Positions 25,653 through 32,999 of a stretch of DNA of 40,228 bases are shown one piece after another (the first letter of the stretch is position 1; every line of letters begins with the position of its first letter). A program made the translations under genes and the position numbers. The stretch covers positions 1 to 40,228 of the forward strand of contig JAFGDW010000275.1 of assembly GCA_016931935.1 (NCBI GenBank), written 5' to 3'. The stretch comes from Candidatus Zhuqueibacterota bacterium (lineage in GTDB: Bacteria; Zhuqueibacterota; Zhuqueibacteria; Thermofontimicrobiales; Thiofontviventaceae). Below the pieces are notes generated by a model. That model was not told where the DNA came from. It ran no database searches and saw only the letters and a program-made list of their open reading frames with translations.

Positions 25653-26648
25653 ATGCATATGAAACAGTTTTTTAGCGTTTGTTTCTCGGTTTTTCTCTTC
25701 ACTCAGATAAACAGCCAGGAGGCGTTTTCTCAGCATTTTACGTTTGTACAATCTGATGATGTGTACAGTACAGTTATTCATCTTGTTGGTGTTAGCGTTT
25801 CGGACCAAGATGAAATCGGTGTCTTTTGTTCGGATGATAACGGCGCTCCGATATGTGCAGGAGCAACCGTTTTATCGGCAGAACAAACAAATGTAAGTTT
25901 GGCAACCTGGAAAGATGATCCGCAAACACAGGAAAAGGATGGATTTGTCACTGGAGAAATGATGCAGTTTCGGTTTTGGGATGCCAGTGAACAGCATGAA
26001 TTCAATACAATTCCCGAATATCTCAGAGGAAATGGGGAATGGAACAATGGGCTTTGGGCTGAATTAAATTTGACGTTGTCGACAACTGTGCCCGTTGAGC
26101 TAAGTTCATTTGCAGCACAAATGGTCAACGACAATATTGTTGTGGAGTGGCGTACGGAAACTGAAAAAAACGCCTACGGATTTGATATTGAACGCTGCAC
26201 CGATTATACTCAATTCCAAAAAGTCGGCTTTCTCAAGGCTGCCGGTACAACGATTGCTCCGCAGCATTATGAATTTGTGGATCAAAATATTACACCCGGA
26301 ACGTATCATTACCGCCTGCGCCAAATTGATCTGGACGGTACGGCCGAATATTCAAATACGATCCAAATTGAATGTGGTAAGCCGATTTCATATCATCTGT
26401 ATTCAAATTACCCAAATCCGTTTAATCCTTCGACGTACATTACATTCGATCTGCCTGAATATGGTGCCGTGACGTTGCAGATATTCAATCTTCATGGCCA
26501 GCTTGTGGAAACGCTGATCAAGCAGGAATTAAATTCCGGTACGCACCGAATTGAGTGGAACGCGTCACAGTTTCCCAGCGGTGTTTATATTGCGCGTTTA
26601 ATATCCGGCAGACAAGCACGAACGATAAAATTAATGTTAATGAAGTGA
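25653..26648 (+). CDS. Small secreted protein with GDEIGVF-type module and type IX-like sorting tail
   Basis: 331 residues, last gene of the operon. Signal peptide (about 1-27), one copy of the module found in the larger paralogues (DQDEIGVFCSDDNGAPICAGA, then WKDDPQTQEKDGF and MMQFRFWDA; 28-140), a fibronectin-III-like segment often seen before such tails (VELSSFAAQMVNDNIVVEW to TAEYSNTIQIE; 148-240) and the sorting tail SNYPNPFNPSTYITF (246-331). The Shine-Dalgarno AGGAG (25642-25646) overlaps the TAG stop of the preceding gene, so translation is probably coupled. It looks like a minimal version of the bigger proteins. Function is unknown beyond export; surface or matrix location is inferred. 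Confidence 0.85.
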   Translation: MHMKQFFSVCFSVFLFTQINSQEAFSQHFTFVQSDDVYSTVIHLVGVSVSDQDEIGVFCSDDNGAPICAGATVLSAEQTNVSLATWKDDPQTQEKDGFVTGEMMQFRFWDASEQHEFNTIPEYLRGNGEWNNGLWAELNLTLSTTVPVELSSFAAQMVNDNIVVEWRTETEKNAYGFDIERCTDYTQFQKVGFLKAAGTTIAPQHYEFVDQNITPGTYHYRLRQIDLDGTAEYSNTIQIECGKPISYHLYSNYPNPFNPSTYITFDLPEYGAVTLQIFNLHGQLVETLIKQELNSGTHRIEWNASQFPSGVYIARLISGRQARTIKLMLMK

Positions 26649-26672
26649 ATGAGCAAGTGATTGAATTTTATT

Positions 26673-26709
26673 GCCCGATGGTGTGGAAAGTATCATCGGG
26701 CTTTTTATT
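26673..26709 (+). terminator. Rho-independent terminator of the secreted-protein operon
   Basis: GCCCGATG (26673-26680) pairs with CATCGGGC (26694-26701), extended by wobble pairs, followed by TTTTTATTT. Confidence 0.87.
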
Positions 26710-26792
26710 TGAGATGTATAGAGAATGGCACGATTGATGGTGTGATGATGTGGACAGGATGTTCTAAAATTATAATTATCTTTTGTACTTAT

Positions 26793-27077
26793 TTAGCCGC
26801 ATGAACAACTGCATTCGGAGCTCTTTTTACTCAATGCACTATTAATAACCGCTGTAGCACAACCAACGCCAGCTTTTACAGAAATAGCGCCAGCCTCACA
26901 ATTCCGGGCACAGGCACCGCATTCCATACAAGCATCACGATTTATAATAGCGGCACGTTTGTTTTGCAGAGCGAAAACCGCATGGGGACAGACATTCATG
27001 CACATCCGGCAACCAGTACATTTTGTCGGATCGAGTTTCAGGGTTGTTACGTTGGGGAGGTAGTTTAGTCCAGGCAT
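26793..27077 (-). CDS. hgcB: Mercury methylation ferredoxin HgcB
   Basis: 94 residues. Opens with NVTTLKLDPTKCTGC, as in HgcB. Two 4Fe-4S motifs: Cys20/23/26/30 (followed by the Pro-His of VCPH) and Cys50/53/56/60 (CMECGACARNC). Then GVGCATAVI carries Cys73, the conserved extra cysteine of HgcB, and the tail ends in Cys89/91/93. HgcB is thought to supply electrons to the HgcA corrinoid and to handle Hg(II) through Cys73 and the C-terminal cysteines. The usual tail has a vicinal Cys pair; here it is C-S-C-S-C. The family normally lies immediately after hgcA; here hgcA is about 2.9 kb upstream on the same strand. ATG at 27077, no clear Shine-Dalgarno. A plain 2[4Fe-4S] ferredoxin is the alternative, but the Cys73 segment and hgcA nearby argue against it. 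Confidence 0.92.
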   Translation of the reverse strand: MPGLNYLPNVTTLKLDPTKCTGCRMCMNVCPHAVFALQNKRAAIINRDACMECGACARNCEAGAISVKAGVGCATAVINSALSKKSSECSCSCG

Positions 27078-27118
27078 AGAAAATATTCTTTTTGAGAGTA
27101 ATGAAATTTACGCGAGTA

Positions 27119-27148
27119 ATTATATTCAAACGTTATAAATTAACACAA
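27119..27148 (-). promoter_or_regulatory. Putative hgcB promoter
   Basis: On the minus strand, TTGTGT (27148-27143) and an exact TATAAT (27124-27119) are 18 bp apart, with a predicted start about 35 nt before the hgcB ATG. The -35 is weak. It would allow hgcB to be transcribed separately from hgcA. Confidence 0.45.
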
Positions 27149-27163
27149 TTTTTATAGTGAAAA

Positions 27164-27475
27164 CTATATATAATCTGCTATGGAAATTTCTTCATTAATA
27201 GAACATTTATCAGGATCCCACAGTATCATGTCCCTGCCATGATTAATTTCAAACTTATTTCGTTCTGCAGGTGTTGCGTTATATAATGTTGGAATCCACC
27301 AAAGTGGAATTGACAAAATTCTTTCATCCGTTAATTCGATATGCAAATGAGTATCGTCAAATCGTACTATATGAATGTGGGTTTCCTTTGGGAACGTGTA
27401 ATCGGATATCGGATATTGAATTTTATAACGCTTTACTTCTATTTTTTCATTAGTTGTTGTTGCCTCGGAAACCAT
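27164..27475 (-). CDS. DUF2442 domain protein, likely antitoxin-type partner
   Basis: 103 residues from ATG 27475 (MVSEATTTNEKIEV...). The core IHIVRFDDTHLHIELTDERILSIPLWWIPTLYNATPAERNKFE, a conserved Trp-rich strand pair followed by a helix, and the end DISIADYI-like EEISIADYI, are those of DUF2442. This start has GGAGG (CCTCC at 27482-27486) 6 nt upstream; the longer reading from 27511 has none. It overlaps the 3' end of the DUF4160 gene by 26 bp. DUF4160 and DUF2442 are repeatedly found side by side and are treated as a putative toxin-antitoxin module; the role here is inferred from that pairing only. Confidence 0.85.
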   Translation of the reverse strand: MVSEATTTNEKIEVKRYKIQYPISDYTFPKETHIHIVRFDDTHLHIELTDERILSIPLWWIPTLYNATPAERNKFEINHGRDMILWDPDKCSINEEISIADYI

Positions 27476-27719
27476 ACCATGCCTCCATGAGAAAATCATG
27501 ATTTTGTTCAACTATTTTTAACGCCCGTTGTAATTCGTGAGCCCTTAAAGATCGTCCATAATGGGCTATTTCAACACCGGGTTCTAACCATATTTTTGCA
27601 TCAATTGAGTCATTCTGCGAGCCTTTACCAACATGTACACTTGCTCTGTTTTCATTCAATGCATCATAACTATGGAACCAGAAAATTAGTGATCCTTCTT
27701 TAAGAATTCGCGGACTCAT
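27450..27719 (-). CDS. DUF4160 domain protein, putative toxin-antitoxin partner
   Basis: 89 residues, typical length. Shows MSPRILKEGSLIFWFHSYD, the RASVHVGKGSQNDSIDAKIWLEPGVEIA block and the closing helix ELQRALKIVEQNHDFLMEAW, the DUF4160 layout. It precedes and overlaps the DUF2442 gene, the usual order. The biochemical activity of the family is not established. No strong Shine-Dalgarno precedes ATG 27719. Confidence 0.87.
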   Translation of the reverse strand: MSPRILKEGSLIFWFHSYDALNENRASVHVGKGSQNDSIDAKIWLEPGVEIAHYGRSLRAHELQRALKIVEQNHDFLMEAWYGFRGNNN

Positions 27720-27889
27720 TTTTTCACTTTTTCTATTTGGGTGTTGATTTTAAAAGCGTTATTTGAAAATTAGGTAACTCTCAAGAAACTTTAAATTGAG
27801 AATGGAAAATTGTAATAAAATCTATTAACAGTTTACAAAAAAAAATTAATAATTTCAATAGATATTCGGTATCTATTCAGCTTGTTACA

Positions 27890-27980
27890 AACGGTCGGCT
27901 GAGCCTGTCGAAGTCGACATCTTCCAAAAACCTGTGGGCTGTTGCCCCAGCTTCGCAGGGACAGGCTCAGGCAACGCAGT
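27890..27980. repeat. Dispersed 'GGCTGAGCCTGTCGAAG' type repeat, copy 2
   Basis: TGAGCCTGTC (27900-27909) is inverted at 27960-27969 (GACAGGCTCA), followed by GGCAACGCAG. It shares words with copies at 10613-10677, 32671-32743 and 40171-40184. It lies in the roughly 550-bp gene-free stretch 27720-28276. Confidence 0.7.
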
Positions 27981-28130
27981 GATCTTTCTTCTGTTAAAAA
28001 GTTACAGGGTTGAATGGTTTCGATATTTGTACCGATTTTGTCCAATAAATTTATAAGTTAAAATGTATAACGAATAGCAATGCTTTTAGCTTTTCATGCG
28101 GCATACACTCTGCCTAATATGGCGGCAGAA

Positions 28131-28146
28131 CCGACACGTGTGTCGG
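28131..28146. repeat. Short perfect hairpin
   Basis: CCGACAC (28131-28137) and GTGTCGG (28140-28146) flank two bases. No T-run follows; significance is unclear. Nothing else is recognised in 27981-28276. Confidence 0.4.
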
Positions 28147-28276
28147 CTCCACCTTAACCATATGTCCATCACGAGCAGTTTTGCGTCTTACTCAGGACAA
28201 TCTACAGCACCCTTCCGAACAGTGTGCCGTTGCGCGAAGCATATAACGTTGCATGGAGTTCACCTCCTTTCACGAG

Positions 28277-28741
28277 TTAAATATTGATGGATAGCGTCAG
28301 TAAATGTTGTTTGAAACCAAGTTTTTCATAAAAACGCAGCGCCGGAGTATTCTCCGGGAGTACTTGTAGTTGGATTCGGTCAAGCCCTTTTTTGCGAGAC
28401 CAATCGACGACAGCGTCAAATAACATTTTACCCTTGCCCTGATTTCGAAACTCAGGTAACAGCACAATATCATTAATCATGCAAAAATCGGTATTAACAA
28501 AAACTGGTGGATACACAGTCTTCTGTGCCAGAACGTAACCCACAACACGATCAGCCTCAATTGCAACACCTAAAAATGCATCGTCATTCGGAATGATGCT
28601 CTCAATATATTTCTGAAAATTGATATGACCATCATCTGACCGCTTGAAAAACGGATCGATGACGCTGTGATAGTCCATGAAATCTATCCAAATGGTCACG
28701 ATTTGAGGAATATGAGTTTTGTTTGCACGAGTGACGTACAT
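28277..28741 (-). CDS. GNAT-family N-acetyltransferase
   Basis: 154 residues. Acetyl-CoA-binding motif A is DIVLLPEFRNQGKGKMLFDA (R/Q-x-x-G-x-G with RNQGKG), preceded by VVGYVLAQ and followed by the ENTPALRFYEKLGFK block, all typical of GNAT enzymes. The substrate (small molecule or protein N-epsilon-Lys) cannot be told. It lies on the same strand as hgcA and hgcB and between them, 78 bp after the next upstream gene. It may be carried along with the cluster by chance. Confidence 0.93.
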   Translation of the reverse strand: MYVTRANKTHIPQIVTIWIDFMDYHSVIDPFFKRSDDGHINFQKYIESIIPNDDAFLGVAIEADRVVGYVLAQKTVYPPVFVNTDFCMINDIVLLPEFRNQGKGKMLFDAVVDWSRKKGLDRIQLQVLPENTPALRFYEKLGFKQHLLTLSINI

Positions 28742-28819
28742 TAGTTAATCCTATATTATTTGAGCCGTGAATTGGAAGGTTTTAGCAGGTAACTATTTCA
28801 TGGGTCAGCCACCTTTTAA

Positions 28820-29221
28820 TTAATACGCCCGTCCGAGATGAAGATCGCCGAAAATTTTTATTGTTTGTCCATCCATGGCGACGCTCAAATCTTTGGCCGG
28901 AAATTCCCTGTTTAACAAGTCACGTAATCTGTTGATTGCAAAGGATTCTATTTCCGTAATTAATTCTCGTGGTGTATTTTCAAGTGTTGCCAAATCAATA
29001 TTAATAATGTAGCCCCGACCGTGTTGTGAACCGATTCCTAACGAAAAATTTGCCTGTACGCCGAACAATCCATCATACATCTTGTTTGACGTCTGACCGC
29101 GTGCTGCACGCACCGGATGAAGCTTAAATAGCGACCCATAACGATCTTCCAATGCGTCATCAAGTTTGTCCAGAACGGTTTTCAATTTTTTTTCAAATGT
29201 AACTAAATTTGGATGATCCAT
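28820..29221 (-). CDS. Conserved-looking protein of unknown function
   Basis: 133 residues from ATG 29221 (MDHPNLVTF...); a TTG at 29251 would add 10 residues. Not recognised. Seen: an amphipathic N-terminal helix (FEKKLKTVLDKLDDALEDRYG), a basic LHPVRAARGQTSNKMYDGLF stretch, a glycine-rich SLGIGSQHGRGYIINIDL strand and a helical ESFAINRLRDLLNREFP segment, then a predicted strand IKIFGDLHLG. No signal peptide, membrane helix or cysteine motif. It directly follows a GNAT gene (9-39 bp gap), so the two are probably co-transcribed and may act together. Confidence 0.7.
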   Translation of the reverse strand: MDHPNLVTFEKKLKTVLDKLDDALEDRYGSLFKLHPVRAARGQTSNKMYDGLFGVQANFSLGIGSQHGRGYIINIDLATLENTPRELITEIESFAINRLRDLLNREFPAKDLSVAMDGQTIKIFGDLHLGRAY

Positions 29222-29260
29222 TTGTATACCCCACACAGTTTGCAGATTCAATGAAGAAAT

Positions 29261-29836
29261 TCATGCACAACCCAATTTCTGTATTGCGTCTCGGAAAACC
29301 CAATTCCGATTATTATTCTCATGCTGAAGTGATAAACGAAAATGGAGTGTCGCATCTGTTTCAACACACCAGGTTGCGCCACGATTAATTAACATGTGCT
29401 TCATTGTATCATTACTATTCAAAACATATGCTTCAAAATGTTTAATCCCGTTGTCCAACGCGAACTGAATAAGTATATCCATTAGCAGACTGCCAAGTCC
29501 TCGACCGTGATATTCATCCACGACTGTAATTGCAAATTCAGCAGTGGAAGGCTGGTCGTGCAAACGAATGAATCGCGCAACACCAATCCCCTGATTTTTA
29601 CTATCGCTAATGTCGGATACACATAACGCCACATGATTGTAGTGATCGATATTCGTAAGATACGTCGCATAGCGATCGGGCAGTCGGTTCATTGATGACA
29701 AAAATCGACAGTGTCGCGAATTTGGAGACAGCTTATCAAATTCGGTCATCAGGCATGGTTTATCGCTATCCTGGATTTTTCGAACCAGGATGTTGGTACC
29801 ATCAGCAAGTTTGGTTTCGAATTCAAGATCAGGCAT
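29261..29836 (-). CDS. GNAT-family N-acetyltransferase
   Basis: 191 residues. The GNAT core has VVDEYHGRGLGSLLMDILIQFA (motif A, GRGLG) after the AEFAITV strand, and an EAYVLNSNDTMKHMLINRGA segment. The N-terminus (LADGTNILVRKIQDSDKPCLMTEFDKLSPNSRHCRF) resembles the GNAT domains linked to protein acetylation (Pat-like), which often carry the same LSPxSRYxRF motif. It lies 108 bp downstream of hgcA on the same strand and upstream of an unrecognised gene that it probably forms an operon with. Protein acetylation is inference. Confidence 0.9.
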   Translation of the reverse strand: MPDLEFETKLADGTNILVRKIQDSDKPCLMTEFDKLSPNSRHCRFLSSMNRLPDRYATYLTNIDHYNHVALCVSDISDSKNQGIGVARFIRLHDQPSTAEFAITVVDEYHGRGLGSLLMDILIQFALDNGIKHFEAYVLNSNDTMKHMLINRGATWCVETDATLHFRLSLQHENNNRNWVFRDAIQKLGCA

Positions 29837-29944
29837 TTTGTTGTATTGTGTAGTTATATCAGATTACTTATTTTTCTAAACGCGACGATTTGGTTTCATG
29901 TTCCTGACATCGCAAAATTATTCATTTCGATGACCATTGGTTTA

Positions 29945-30988
29945 TCAACCTATGATACGCGCAACCAGCCATATTAACAACCCGCTGGCCATACCAGTTA
30001 TTTGGAGTGGTACTGCATATTTCATTTCTTTCTTCACACCTGAAAGTGATGTGTAGGTAGATGCCCCTGTGAAATTCATTGCCAGGAACGACGAAATTGC
30101 AGCCATCATCAGAAACCACGCCAGTTTTTCTATTAAAGAAAACGCTGTTAGTCCTGGAATCCATCCAAATAATATGAGAAAGATTGGTACCATCATCCAA
30201 AAGCCTTTGGTGGAAAACGCCCGGCCAAAAATGAATGGCAGCAATACCGGTGTAAAAAATGCACCGGATAAATAGCCTGAAAATACGAGCAATACTACAG
30301 GCAGTCCGTCATGTATCATGCGATGGCTTGAAAAAGCCATGCTATGAAAACCGGATAATAAAAACATCAGGAGGGCTACCCCCACAACATATTTTAATGC
30401 CTGTGTCAATTCAACCGGTGTAAGAATCAGGCGATCACGCATCGTAAAATGAACACGACGCATTTCATCGGTTGCTTTATTGCCCGCACTTAAATAAGCC
30501 GGAATATCAGTTGCCCGAACCGGACCATACAGAACGAGAAATCCGGTTGCATCCTTTATCGTATGGGCCGCGATACCCGGCGCTCCTAATTGCGGAACAA
30601 TGATTTTTGGGTGTTTGACAATTTCATGCAATCGCGAATCTGTTATTTGTTTTATAAGCTCTTCAGTGCCAAACGTTCCTTTACCTGCGGCGCACCAGAC
30701 GTTAATCCCCTTCGTATCCAACACCAAAATCCAGGCACGGATTGCGCCCAACGCTCTGCGGAGATGATCGAAACTGAGCTTATAGTTCGCGCTGATAAAA
30801 ACCGGAGAATCATGATCTGGCGAATTAAGCGCATACAATCCCGGAATTACGCGGTATTTGTTTCGGCCAACGTTAGAACGTACGCGAATAGCTCCCCAAT
30901 AATCAGCAAATGACCATTTTGATCCGACAAGGGGAATATTACCAGCGGTAGTGGCAATTTTTAATCGATCGAATCTTTCTGACAACAC
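29945..30988 (-). CDS. hgcA: Mercury methylation corrinoid protein HgcA
   Basis: 347 residues. The N-terminal corrinoid-binding domain (about 20-170, CdhD-like fold) has NKYRVIPGLYALNSPDHDSP, SPVFISANYKLSFD, and the diagnostic cap-helix motif NVWCAAGK at 96-103, where Cys99 corresponds to the Co-coordinating cysteine of HgcA; KGTFGTEELI and QLGAPGIAAH follow, also characteristic. The C-terminal half (about 195-347) has five hydrophobic segments (LLMFLLSGF, VVLLVFSGYLSG, MMVPIFLILFGWIPG, FLMMAAISSFLAM, MASGLLIWLVARI). HgcA transfers a methyl group to Hg(II), producing methylmercury, with HgcB. The start is a TTG at 30988 inside the 3' end of the MarR gene (28-bp overlap), with GGGGTG just upstream: translational coupling. 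Ordinary CdhD lacks both this motif and the membrane region. Confidence 0.95.
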   Translation of the reverse strand: MLSERFDRLKIATTAGNIPLVGSKWSFADYWGAIRVRSNVGRNKYRVIPGLYALNSPDHDSPVFISANYKLSFDHLRRALGAIRAWILVLDTKGINVWCAAGKGTFGTEELIKQITDSRLHEIVKHPKIIVPQLGAPGIAAHTIKDATGFLVLYGPVRATDIPAYLSAGNKATDEMRRVHFTMRDRLILTPVELTQALKYVVGVALLMFLLSGFHSMAFSSHRMIHDGLPVVLLVFSGYLSGAFFTPVLLPFIFGRAFSTKGFWMMVPIFLILFGWIPGLTAFSLIEKLAWFLMMAAISSFLAMNFTGASTYTSLSGVKKEMKYAVPLQITGMASGLLIWLVARIIG

Positions 30989-31419
30989 CCCTGGTCAACT
31001 CCTTCCAGAACATCTAATAATAAATCCAACGATTCGTATATTTGGCCATGTTTTTCCTTCGGAATGGCCGCGATAATATCCGACCAGAATTTGGTAGAGC
31101 AATCACATAATTTTTCCGCGAGTTCTTTGCCCTTTTCGGTGAGGCAAATGTTGACTTTGCGCCGGTCCGTTTCGCATGGATTACGGCAGACAATTCCATC
31201 ACGAACCAGCACATCATTTACACGCGTTAAGGTGCTGATAGCTAATCCAAGTTCCTGACTGAGTTCGTTCATCGGGATCATGTCGTGTTTGCGAATGGCT
31301 TCAATTGTGTACGCCTGAGAGAGCGTAACGCCCTGGCACACTTTTTCAGCCCGATCCAGGGAGACGATGCGTTGCATTAAACGCCGCATCAATTCGGCAA
31401 TATCAATGTTACTTTTCAT
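30961..31419 (-). CDS. MarR-family transcriptional regulator, cysteine-rich
   Basis: 152 residues. Winged helix-turn-helix: MNELSQELGLAISTLTRVNDVLVRDG is the recognition region, and the wing has NPCETDRRKVNICLTEKGKEL, the MarR DRR-x-V...LT-x-G hallmark. It contains eight cysteines (28, 78, 82, 92, 105, 107, 145, 146), including a CDC and a terminal GCC, unusual for MarR and suggestive of thiol or thiophilic-metal sensing (inference). It precedes hgcA and overlaps it by 28 bp, so the pair form one transcript. A promoter with an inverted repeat over its -10 lies upstream, pointing to autorepression and therefore control of hgcA. Confidence 0.92.
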   Translation of the reverse strand: MKSNIDIAELMRRLMQRIVSLDRAEKVCQGVTLSQAYTIEAIRKHDMIPMNELSQELGLAISTLTRVNDVLVRDGIVCRNPCETDRRKVNICLTEKGKELAEKLCDCSTKFWSDIIAAIPKEKHGQIYESLDLLLDVLEGVDQGCCQKDSID

Positions 31420-31451
31420 AGATGAAATAAATTAATTGTATGATACAAATT

Positions 31452-31477
31452 TAGTATAGTGCAAATATAGCATACTA
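31452..31477. promoter_or_regulatory. Putative MarR operator over the marR-hgcA promoter
   Basis: TAGTAT (31452-31457) and ATACTA (31472-31477) are perfect inverted arms 14 bp apart; the site covers the -10 box (31464-31469). Near-repeats ATACAAAT, GTGCAAAT and CTACAAAT also lie here. Binding is inferred from position and symmetry. Confidence 0.55.
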
Positions 31478-31492
31478 CAAATAAAAAGTCAA
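31464..31492 (-). promoter_or_regulatory. Promoter of the marR-hgcA operon
   Basis: On the minus strand, TTGACT (31492-31487) and TATATT (31469-31464) are 17 bp apart, each matching 5 of 6 consensus bases. The start would be near 31457, about 38 nt before the marR ATG. Confidence 0.65.
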
Positions 31493-31533
31493 GAGATTTT
31501 TTTATTTTTTAACAATTTTTGTTACAGCTAAAT

Positions 31534-31559
31534 CAACTGTGTCGAAAACCAGACAGTTG
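31534..31559. repeat. Inverted repeat upstream of purC
   Basis: CAACTGT (31534-31540) and ACAGTTG (31553-31559) are perfect inverted arms around 12 bases. It sits between the divergent marR and purC genes and could be a regulator site; no known riboswitch pattern fits. Confidence 0.35.
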
Positions 31560-31658
31560 TAAAATATTTATATTTTATGCTTGATATTTAGCATGGATTG
31601 TTATATTTTTAGTGACCAATTTCAATAGCATAAAAAAGATAAACGGGAGAATCATAAA

Positions 31659-32444
31659 ATGGATGTGACCAAACTTAACAAGGTTATTGAAGGCAAAACA
31701 AAGATTATTTATGAAAATCCGGATGATCCGAAAACGGTATTTATGGTGTTTAAAGATGATATTACGGCTGGAGATGGCGTTAAGCATGATGTGATTGAAG
31801 GAAAGGCATTGGTCGATTGGAAAACAAATCGGGATATTTATGAGTATCTGAATCGTCGGGGAATCGATACGCATTATATTAGCAGTCCGGAGGAAAAAGT
31901 AAGTATTGTGAAACGACTGGATCGTAAAATTAATCTGGAAGTTGTAACACGACGTGTTGCTGCCGGTTCAATATTGAATTGGGGCGATGTGGAAGAAGGA
32001 CAACGTTTTGATCCTGTGATCACGCAGTTTTATTATAAAGATGATCCGCTTCATGATCCCATGCTGGATGATGGTTTTATTGACTATTTAATCACGTCGG
32101 GTAAAGCGCCTGAATACGCGCAAATGCGTGAGAGTAACGCACGGGTGTTCAATGTTCTGGAAAAGACGTTTGCACAATTCAAGGTTCAACTGATCGATTT
32201 TAAGCTTGAATATGGTATTATTGATGGTATCGTCATGGTGATTGATGAAATAACAGCCGGTTCCTTCCGACTGTGGCCATACAAAACCGAGCATCCGAAT
32301 TTGAATCAAGCCAATATTTTGAATGAACTGGATTCCGCCGGCCGGCTCGATAAAGATATTTATCGCAAAGGTGGCGAATTAAAGGATGTAAAAAGTAAGT
32401 TCGAAGTGATCGCCCAAATTACGAGTAAATTTAAAGAATTATAA
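31659..32444 (+). CDS. purC: Phosphoribosylaminoimidazole-succinocarboxamide synthase
   Basis: 261 residues. SAICAR synthetase of purine synthesis: ATP-dependent joining of CAIR and aspartate. Seen: LNKVIEGKTKIIYEN at the N-terminus (ATP-binding EGKTK), FKDDITAGDGVKHD, VVTRRVAAGSIL, LIDFKLEYGI and IDEITAGSFRLWP, all classic PurC blocks. A purine-rich CGGGAG stretch precedes ATG 31659 at about 8 nt. It is divergent from marR-hgcA; no other pur gene is in the window. A weak promoter-like TTGATA with TATTTT 17 bp on is present near 31590. Confidence 0.96.
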   Translation: MDVTKLNKVIEGKTKIIYENPDDPKTVFMVFKDDITAGDGVKHDVIEGKALVDWKTNRDIYEYLNRRGIDTHYISSPEEKVSIVKRLDRKINLEVVTRRVAAGSILNWGDVEEGQRFDPVITQFYYKDDPLHDPMLDDGFIDYLITSGKAPEYAQMRESNARVFNVLEKTFAQFKVQLIDFKLEYGIIDGIVMVIDEITAGSFRLWPYKTEHPNLNQANILNELDSAGRLDKDIYRKGGELKDVKSKFEVIAQITSKFKEL

Positions 32445-32896
32445 TTGTCTTTTGGTAACGTTCAATATTTTATGGTGTTAAAGGTTTTATTACCTCGCCA
32501 TTCATGCTTCGGCTCCGCTCAGCATGAAGATACACTATCTCGTAAAACTGAGCAGAGTCAACGTGTGAAAGTAGGCATGTTGTAAACCATAATTTCCATC
32601 TTTTATTGAATGGATATGTCTTTTGTATAGATACAGCCTTGCGAATTCGAAGAAACTGACTGATCCCTGCGTTGCCTGAGCCTCTCGAAGGCAACTCATC
32701 CGCAGATTATTTGAATATGTCGACTTCAATAAGCTCAGCCGACGGTTCAATCTAGGTTGAATAAATACGTTTTTTGGACACAAGCTTTAAAACTTCCCTG
32801 ATTCCAGACTTCCGAAGTCTCAAGGACTTCGGAAGTTCAATCGTTGGATTGAATCTCTCAGGAATAAATTCCATCGAAGAATCCCCCAATATTTAC
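32445..32896. repeat. Repeat-rich gene-free region (dispersed repeat copy 3 and a perfect palindrome)
   Basis: GTTGCC (32671-32676) and GGCAAC (32690-32695) flank TGAGCCTCTCGAA; CGACTTCAATAAGCTCAGCC follows at 32721-32740. CTTCCGAAGTC (32809-32819) is perfectly inverted at 32825-32835. No gene is credible here. Confidence 0.7.
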
Positions 32897-32987
32897 TTGA
32901 CATTTACCAAAAACATTTTTATTTGTTATAAAGGTGTAACATAAATCATGTTTAATGTTCATTGGTACTTTGCCAGGCGAACTGCAT

Positions 32988-32994
32988 AAGGAGG
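32988..32994 (+). promoter_or_regulatory. Ribosome binding site deciding the phospholipase-D-family start
   Basis: AAGGAGG ends 5 nt before ATG 33000, favouring this start over the in-frame ATG at 32955. A TTGACA at 32897-32902 is a possible -35, but no well-spaced -10 follows. Confidence 0.75.
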
Positions 32995-32999
32995 AAGGA

